Origin: a virus
Length of the DNA: 60,807 bases
Virus record (IMG/VR): IMGVR_UViG_3300045944_000168
Span: 1-60,807 of that record
Direction: 5' to 3' (one strand)
Below are positions 42,453 through 50,800 of this stretch, piece after piece. The notes under the pieces are model-generated. The model did not search any database. It was not told the DNA's origin and saw only the letters and a list, made by a program, of their open reading frames with translations. Each line of letters starts with the position of its first letter. Position 1 is the stretch's first letter. Made by a program: the position numbers and the translations under genes.

Positions 42453-43418
42453 GTGGCCATTATTAGCGCAGCCATAGCCTCAATCGCCGCTGCGGCCACA
42501 GCGATCGGGGCTGCGGCAGCAGGAACCGCTACCGTTGGGGCCGCGATCGGCGCCGTCGCCACAGCGGCCGTCTCAGTGTCGACCGTGGTCGGCGTAGCCG
42601 GGATGGCCGTGACCGCTGTTGGGGCCATTACGGGCAATGAGGATCTCCTCAAGGCCGGGAAGATCATGGGTTATGTGGGGCTTGGGAGTGCGGTTGGCGG
42701 CGGGCTCCTCGGAGGAGCCAGCACCTTTTTTGAAGGCGGGGCGAGTAGCTTTATGAGTGGCGTGAAAGGTGCATTTACTGGAGCCGGCGAGCAGATCAGT
42801 AAGTCGTGGAAAGAGGGGGTTGGGAGCTGGTTTTCGTCGGATGCTGGTGCCGCGACGAAAGCGGTGGGGCCCGCCGGAGTCGAAGATCTTACCGCGAAGA
42901 ATACCGGTATTGTGGTCGATACGCCGGATACGACGATTGTGCCGAATACCAGTAAGTACACTGGGGTCGGTGATTTTCGTGCCCCCGCAAACACGCTGCC
43001 GGCTGGTCAGAACCCGGCTGGGCTGTCCCAGACCATCACGCCGGGTGATATGTCGCAATTTGCGCCGAAGACGGCCCCATCGCCGACAACCGGTCTGCTG
43101 AATGCGACGCAAGCGGCAAATGTGGGACCGGTCGCCCCCACCGTCGCGCCGGAAATGAAAAGCTTTGATTTTGGCTCAGTGGTGAATCAGCCACCACCAG
43201 AGGCGCCAGGGCTCTTAGCTGGCGTACCTGATTGGGCGAAGTACGCGGCTATGACGAGCGGCGCCCAAGGTTTGACGGGGTTGGCGTCTGGATATTTTCA
43301 AGGATTATCCGCCGAAGAACAGCTGGAGTTTCAGAAGATGGTGAATGCGCAGCGCGAAGCGCAAGTGCAATTGCAGAACCGGAACAACGCCTATGCGCCC
43401 GTGGTAACGTTTCGATAA
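42453..43418 (+). CDS. internal virion protein with hydrophobic Ala/Gly-rich N-terminus
   Basis: GTG 42453. The first 65 residues are almost only Ala, Gly, Val, Ile and Thr (IISAAIASIAAAATAIGAAAAG...), able to insert in membranes. The GLGSAVGGGLLGGAS stretch and a Pro-rich middle follow, then YAAMTSGAQGLTGLASGYFQG. This is typical of podovirus ejection proteins that form a channel for DNA. Confidence 0.6.
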   Translation: MAIISAAIASIAAAATAIGAAAAGTATVGAAIGAVATAAVSVSTVVGVAGMAVTAVGAITGNEDLLKAGKIMGYVGLGSAVGGGLLGGASTFFEGGASSFMSGVKGAFTGAGEQISKSWKEGVGSWFSSDAGAATKAVGPAGVEDLTAKNTGIVVDTPDTTIVPNTSKYTGVGDFRAPANTLPAGQNPAGLSQTITPGDMSQFAPKTAPSPTTGLLNATQAANVGPVAPTVAPEMKSFDFGSVVNQPPPEAPGLLAGVPDWAKYAAMTSGAQGLTGLASGYFQGLSAEEQLEFQKMVNAQREAQVQLQNRNNAYAPVVTFR

Positions 43419-43427
43419 GGAGACACG

Positions 43428-44072
43428 ATGCCCACACAGACTACTCCTGCTTCGCACCCACCACCCCTGAGTGCCGAAAAAAACAACAGCACTCAGACGC
43501 GCGGCAACCAAGACCTAGCCGGGATTAAAGCTGAGGTTGAGAAGATGGCGAAGGGACTCCCTAAACCACTCGCACAGAGCTATGAATCCATCGTGACTGC
43601 GGGGATGAAACTCATGTGGTCCGATGAAACGCATCAGTTTCTCGCGGAGTATCTCCAATCGATCAAAAGTCCTGAGCAGATCCCACAGCTCGTGGCCCAT
43701 GCCATTATTAAGGGGATCAGCATCATTATTAAGGAAGCGAACGTGCCGAATGATTTAGGCGATCCGTTCTATGCCGCCTCCATGTTGGCGAGCAAGTATT
43801 TGATGTGCGATGCGCTGGAGTATGTGGCACAGCGCGGACAATCCATCGATCGGCGCATCATTGATCAGACCACGCAACAACTCACCAGCGGTATGTTTGC
43901 GTTGTACGGGATCAATGAAGAGCAGATGCAATCGGCGGCGAATTTGGCAGACGAAACGATGGCGAGGACTAAACCGGCGGTGGCCATGGCCAATTCTGAG
44001 GTATCACCTGGCCAGGTGATACCTAGTAAAGTAGACAATCAGCAGGGCTCAGGTCTGTTCGCACAAGCATGA
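43428..44072 (+). CDS. hypothetical internal virion protein, 214 aa
   Basis: AAGGAG before ATG 43428. Pro/Thr-rich N-terminus, then a mainly helical domain (EVEKMAKGLPKPLAQSYESI, LVAHAIIKGISIIIKEAN). A 26-base perfect palindrome lies near the 3' end (43999-44024). Not recognised. Confidence 0.5.
   Translation: MPTQTTPASHPPPLSAEKNNSTQTRGNQDLAGIKAEVEKMAKGLPKPLAQSYESIVTAGMKLMWSDETHQFLAEYLQSIKSPEQIPQLVAHAIIKGISIIIKEANVPNDLGDPFYAASMLASKYLMCDALEYVAQRGQSIDRRIIDQTTQQLTSGMFALYGINEEQMQSAANLADETMARTKPAVAMANSEVSPGQVIPSKVDNQQGSGLFAQA
43999..44024. repeat. perfect 26-bp palindrome inside a gene
   Basis: AGGTATCACCTGG is followed immediately by its exact reverse complement CCAGGTGATACCT. It encodes EVSPGQVIPS near the end of the host gene. 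It has no U-run, so it is not a simple terminator; possibly a protein-binding or recombination site. Confidence 0.7.
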
Positions 44073-44081
44073 GGATATAAC

Positions 44082-44867
44082 ATGGGAAATCTCGCACTCG
44101 CTGGGGCCATCAGTGGCATGGGGGAAGGGCTGGGCCGTGGACTCTTCGCCATGGAGCAAGGGTTTATTCAGCAAGGGTTGATGCAAGAACGGGAAAAGCT
44201 GGAGCAGGCCCGTCTCGATAAGACGTTTGCCCATGCCGAGGGAATGGAGGCGATGCGTGCGACACACGCGGCCGGACTCCAGCAGGAGCGGATTAAGGCG
44301 GATCGTGAGATGAATCAAGAGCGGATGGGTGCCGGACTTGTTGAAAAAGGCATGGGGATTCAAGGCCAAAAAGACATGCAGGCCACGGAAAATGAGGCGC
44401 TGGAGCGACGAACACAGACCCAGGTTGGCGGGCAATTGGCGGCGGCGGGGATTCAACGGGACACGACGTTACAGGCTAATCGAGAAGACAATGAGATGCG
44501 CACCAAGATTGCCGAGAAGGAATATACCACCAAGGAGCGGATTGCCGAGAAGGATCGCCGAGCACGTCAAGCTGAACAACAAGCCGATATCGCGCGGGAT
44601 ATTATGCTTGCGCGGTTTCGGACAGAGGAGGTTCGTGGATCCGGGCGAGCGTACATGGATCCTGGCGTGGATGCACGAATCAAGTCCCGCATGGAAAAGA
44701 TGAAGGGCATTCAATCCCAGATGGAAAAAGGTTTGTTGTTGCCGGACGAGTTGACGGCGGCCAAAACGGAAATTAATGGACTGATGCGGGACATCGATCG
44801 GCTGTCTGGGGCACAACCGGAGGAGCGGCCTAAGTACGTGAAACCGTCGATGCAACCGGCTCGGTGA
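44082..44867 (+). CDS. coiled-coil internal virion protein, 261 aa
   Basis: Gly/Met-rich start (GAISGMGEGLGRGLFAMEQG), then a long charged helical region full of Glu/Arg/Gln (REKLEQARLDKTFAHAEGME, EKEYTTKERIAEKDRR). Six bases before the giant gene. Likely an internal or ejection protein. Confidence 0.5.
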   Translation: MGNLALAGAISGMGEGLGRGLFAMEQGFIQQGLMQEREKLEQARLDKTFAHAEGMEAMRATHAAGLQQERIKADREMNQERMGAGLVEKGMGIQGQKDMQATENEALERRTQTQVGGQLAAAGIQRDTTLQANREDNEMRTKIAEKEYTTKERIAEKDRRARQAEQQADIARDIMLARFRTEEVRGSGRAYMDPGVDARIKSRMEKMKGIQSQMEKGLLLPDELTAAKTEINGLMRDIDRLSGAQPEERPKYVKPSMQPAR

Positions 44868-44873
44868 GGTGTT

Positions 44874-47800
44874 ATGGCATCGCCTACACTTGATGCGTAC
44901 CTTGCGCAATCTCGACCGCTCAATCCTGATTATACCGATGATGAAATTATCAAGGAGTATGAGCAGGAGTATGGCCGAAACGAGACCGCCTCTGCGCTAA
45001 TTCCGTTCGATCAGTACCTTTCGAAAGCCCGCACCCTCAACCCCGAATACTCCGACGACGAAATCCGTACCTTCTGGGAAGAAGACCACGGCAGTAAAGG
45101 TGCGCCAGAAGTGACGCCGAAAGAGCTTGGCCTCTCCGGCACGCTCCTCGAAGGAGCCAAATCCACTGGACGCAGCTTACAGGCAGCGGCGCAGACCTAT
45201 TTGGGATCTGATCAGGATCTCGTTGACACAGCCAACGCTCAGCAAGACGCGCCGAAGGATCCCGCGCTTGAGGCGCTGCTCCAAGACATTCAGCAACGCA
45301 AGGACGCTCTTGGGAAAGATGCAGGATTTTTAGAGACGGCTGGCGCGTTTGGCAAAGCTGCCCTCTCGCATCCGAAAGGCGCTGGTCTGCTCTTAGCAGA
45401 GCAGGTCCCCAATACTGTGGCATCGCTTGGCTCTGCGGGGGCTGGTGCGCTGGTCGGATCGGCATTCGGCCCAGTAGGGACCGTAGCGGGTGGGTTGGCC
45501 GGCTTGTTTTTAGGCGACATTGCGTTAGAAACAGGGGGCTATGCGCTGGAAAAAGCTGCGGATGGGATGGTGACGCCTGAGGAGCGGAGTGCCATTAAAA
45601 AGGAAGGACTCATCAAGGGCGGCATTGTGGGAGCTATGGATGCAGCAACGCTCGGGATGACGAACTTCCTGACAGGAACAACCGCGCGGGCGGTCGAGCG
45701 GGCGACCGTGAAAACACTGACGGACCATGGAATTGATCTTGCGAATCGGGCGGCGGTGCAAGCGGCACGATCGAATCCGGCCATTCTCCAGGCCGTGCAG
45801 GAAAGTGCGACCCGTGCGATCGCTGGGGTCAATACACTGGGAAAGAAGATTGCTCGCGGCACAGCGGCACTGGGCGTGGAGTCACTGGGAGAAGGGGCTG
45901 GTGAATATCTCGGGCATTATGCGGCGACGGGCGAAGCCGACAAGATGGAGGCGGTGATTGAAGCGTTTGCCGGGTTGAGCCAGAGCGCCGGTGAAGTCGC
46001 GGCGACCAGTCTCTACAACAAAACACGGATGACAAGCATTCCGCAACGATTAGGAGTGGCCGATCCTGGCGTGTCGCTCGATGAAACCATTGCCCGCTCA
46101 CAAGCCGTTCTCGATGAGCGGACGACGCTGGAGCGGCTTCGCCGTGAAGACACCGAACGCCGGACGGAGGAGCAGGCTCGGTTGAAAGAGGTGGATGACG
46201 CGGCGATTGCTGATCAGCAGGCGCAGCGGTTCGCCGAGGAGCAGGCCCGCCTGCAACGGACGGAAGCCGTCACCAATCGGTTAAGCCGGGCTCAAACATT
46301 TGGGCAAGCACAGATGGCTGAGAACCTGGCCACAACCGATGAATCGGCCATGCAAGCGATAGCCGAACGTGATCGCGTCCAACGGGCTCGATCGGAGTAC
46401 GCCGAACTGCCTGCACCAGAGCGAACGAAGTCGACACCGACAGATACCCCGATTCTTGCTGGTCGTGAACCGGCTGAGGAAGGACTGATTCAGCCAGGCC
46501 AAGCGTTTACCCCACGGACACAGACTGATCTGCCTCTCAAGGAGAGGCTTGCCCAGGAACGCGCTCGGCTCATCGCGATGCGTGATCGTCGGCCCCTCCT
46601 TCCGGCAAGCCCATCCGAAGAACAACCGAACGCCCATGCGGTTTCAACGGCAGAGCCGTTGAAAAGCGCAATAGAAACCGGCTTTGCCAAAGCCTTTCCC
46701 TCCGCACGCGAAACACGAGCCCTTGTGCATGAGTCTGGCTTCCATCTAGATACGCCGGTCTTTCGAGAATATCTGAAGCAGGTGACGGGCAAAGAGGTGT
46801 TCTCGGATCTCACACCTCAAGAATTACAGAAGTTACATGATGCGCTGCAGAAGATCAAGCCGACAGAGCAACCCTCAGCGGCGCCACAAATCCCGACGCA
46901 ACCCGTGACACTGGTCGAGAAGCCGTCTGCGCCGGTCACCACCATTCCTGAGGCGCAGGTGCCGCGATCGGAGTTGCCGCCGGAGCAGAACGCCGAAGTG
47001 CTCTTGCGTGCGCAAAAAGCGCAAGCGGATATGGAGATTGCTGGAACAGAGCGTGGTGGACGATTCCAGCTTGAACAACAAGGCACAGGGGGCACGAGGG
47101 AAGTTGTTGGTCTGAAATCTCCTACGGCAGATTGGTACAAAGATCTCACGTCGGGTCCCTCGCCGGCCATTCGCGGAGATCGAAAACAATCCGCACGCGA
47201 GAAGATCGAATCGGCCATTCAAAAGATCATTCAGGATCAGGGCGCGGATCGCGGGAAAGCCGTTGAACTGGTCAAAGCGGCACTCCTGCAAGACCGTGAG
47301 TTTCATCGAACCGAATGGGGGCGGGATCTGAATTCAATCCTTGAATGGGAATGGCCGTCGTGGATGGAACAGCCTGGGCAGGCTCAGCCATCCGTTGAAG
47401 CGCTCCATCAGCTCGCCGAATCAAAAGGCATTCCCTGGGATAACAATCCAGAGTTCATGGCCTTCACGAAGCGCGTGACGGGCAAGGAGCACCTAGACGA
47501 TTTGTCGACAGAGCAGCGGAAGCTGTTAGCGCAAGCGATTGAGGCGCAAACAGAAACGCCGCCAACCACGGATCTGGTGTTGACGGCGCCACGCCAAGCA
47601 CGGGCCAAAACAAAATCTAAGGATACCGCTAAAGGCGCACAAACGTCAATCGATGTTCCTCCAGAAACCATTGGTAGCCGTCCCATCATTGGACGGGAAG
47701 CGCAACCGGAAGAGGCGCCGTTGTTCTCGAAGGCGGCGCAAGAGCCGGAGGCGGAACAGACCGCACTACCACCAGCCTCCACAACGCGCATTATGAGCAT

Positions 47801-50800
47801 GACCGAAGAGGAGGCACGAGCAACGATTGATCGACTTTCCGCGCTTGGCGAACAACGACGCAATGCGGCGAAGGATGAATCGATTCGCGCCCTTCGTCCA
47901 TCCGGTACAGACTGGCTGAATGCCGATGAGCTTGAAGAGTTAAACCAAGCGCAAACCGCGATTGGACGCCTCGAACGGGGTGCCGCGCAAGCGCGAGTGG
48001 CGCAGAAGCGTGCGGCGAAGACCACGCCTGAATCTCCCACCGGCATCATTGCTTCGGCCTTGCGCAGCGCAGCGGATCAGATCGAGGGAACGCTGACAGA
48101 TGTTGGAGAAAAGATCGGAGGTGCCAGGAAAGATAAATGGGCCGAGCGTGGACTGACGCTGGCCGATCTGGAAGGCATGACCGGCGGAGAAGAAGCGAAG
48201 TTTATTGTCAAAGCCAATATCTGGAAGCCGGACTATGCCGCGATGGTCTCGGCTGGGGCAGATCCCAAAGCAGCCGCCTTGGTGAAAGTCATCTACGATC
48301 GTCTCGCGGCAAAGCCGACGAAGGATACACCGGAAGGTCGACGCCACTATCTAACGATGATGGGGTACGTGAAAGACGTGCTCAGCGCTGTGGAGACGGT
48401 GGAGGATGCAAAGAAGGTACAAGACCGTATCTTCCAAGAAAAACTTGCATGGGGAGATAAAGGCTGGAAGGACGAACAGAAACGCGCAACACTGCATTCC
48501 GTCTATAAGAACAACGCGGACCCCTTCAGGATCGATTGGAAAGATCAGCGCAAAGCCGACAAGATGGTGGCCGAAGGCTTCCCCGCGCAAGAAGCGTGGA
48601 CACGTCGCTACAAAGTCTATCAAGAGCATCACCCTGGTAATTTGACCGAGCACGGTGCATCCGTGTACGCCAAGCGCGTCTTTGAATCGGACGATCCCTG
48701 GAAGACGACGTTTGCCAATGAGCAGGAGTTGGCAGACCGGTTCAAGGAATTGGGCGTCTGGACTGTCCTGGAAAAGTCAGGGAAGCTTGTTGGCTATCGT
48801 GCGACGAAAGCAGAAGCGGGGACACGCGCAGCTGAGGTCTATGCAAACAAAAAAACCGAAACGAGTGAGGAAGGGAACGAACCGGTACGACCGCATCTCG
48901 ATGAGCTTACGCGAATGGGAGAAGACTACCGCCAAGGGCGCAATGTTACAGCCGAAGATTTTCGCCAAGCCTTTGGGTTCCGTGGCGTGGAGTTCGGCAA
49001 TTGGGCCGCATCGGATGAACGGCAAAAGCACATTAATCAGGCCTATGACGGACTGATGGATCTTGCGAATACCTTGGATATCCCACCACAAGCCATCAGC
49101 TTACACGGCACCTTAGGGATTGCCTTTGGCGCGCGCGGTGGGGGGCATGCCATGGCGCACTATGAACCGTCTAAGCTGGTGATCAATATCACCAAGATCA
49201 ACGGTCCTGGCGCGGTGGCCCATGAATGGGGGCATGCGCTTGATCATTACTTTGGTGAAGTGGATAAGCCCAATGCGTATCAAGGTGCGCCGACAGGGAT
49301 CTCCGGGTGGCGTGGGTCGCATACGAACGTTCGCCGGGAGCACCTTCGTTCAGAGATGCGGACCGCGTTCCAGCGCGTGATGAGTGCGCTCTTTGAACGA
49401 GACCGGACGAAAGCCGAGCGGGTGCGTGATATTGAATTGAGGCTTGAGCGATCTAAGATTGCGCTTGCGAAGGCCGAAGCTGCAAAGCATGAGACCGCCG
49501 ATTGGAAGAAGTACATTCTGCGACTCAAAGATGATGTGGTGGGATTCGGGAAGATGCTCACGCAGACCACCGGCGAAGAGAGGCCGGCTGGTGGATATGG
49601 GAAAGTTGAAACATCATACGTCAAAGAAGCCAGTGCGCTCTCGGGGAAGACCGGTGATTACTGGAAACGCCCCACGGAGATGTTTGCGCGGGCGTTTGAG
49701 TCCTATGTCTTCGATAAGCTCGGTCGGCAGAGTCAGTATCTGGTCCATGGTGTTGAGCCGTCACGGTTTGCAACGGGTTACAAGGGCAACCCGTACCCGC
49801 AAGGGATGGAACGTGAGACCATCAACCAGGCGTTCGACACGCTGTTTGAGACCATCGAAAGTAAGGAGACTGAGAAAGGGGTCGCGCTGTTCGACGAGCG
49901 TGAATATGAAGAGCGGGACGGTGCTGGCATGGAACCCAGCATGGAGCAGTTTGAGCAGGGGATTGAAACCGGCATTCCGATCGGTAATACCGAATGGAAG
50001 CTCATCGATTCCTCACAGCAATTTCCGCGTGCCATGATGAAGCAAACAGCCATGCGGACCTATGTGCGCAAAGTTTCTGATGTCGTTCACAAAATCTTGC
50101 AAGAAGTGGTTCCGCTTCTACAACGTGCGGATAAAACATTCGGCGATCCGACATTTATCGGATTGAGCCCAGACGATTACTACCTTGGCGTGAATCTACG
50201 TGGACCTGATCAGATTATTATGAACCCGTGGGGAGCGCTCTGGACAGCACAGACCCATATTCGACGCGGGGAAATCACTGCGGCCGAGACGCAAGAAGCC
50301 ACTGCGGCCATTATGTTGGAAACGCTGATCCATGAACTCACGCATCAGCAGGTCGTCACAAACCACACTACCGGTGATCCGGCAACACCAGTTTTTACCA
50401 GGATGTTACGCTTAAACCATGCTATTCTAGGAGCTGATCGACTTGACCGATTTCAACGCCAATTGATGGCGGTACTCACAGGAGGACCTGATGGAAGTCT
50501 CGCCCACATCGCAAAAGACCTTGAAGCACAGCTCCCCTTCTGGAACGGTGAAAATCCGCTATCTGGCGAGACTGGCCGCAGTGCTCCAAAACCCACCCGA
50601 TTCTTTCAGCGTCGCCATGTGGTTAAAGATGGCACAAGCGGACGGGCTGGACCCCCAACGTATCTACGAAGCAGCAGTGAAAGCGCGTCCCTCTCATTGG
50701 ATGAAAGCTCCGGACTACCAGGACGTAGCACCGGACTAGATCCCCTCAACCTGACATCCGAATCGCTCACCTACGACATTCCAGAACTCTCCAAACTGGA

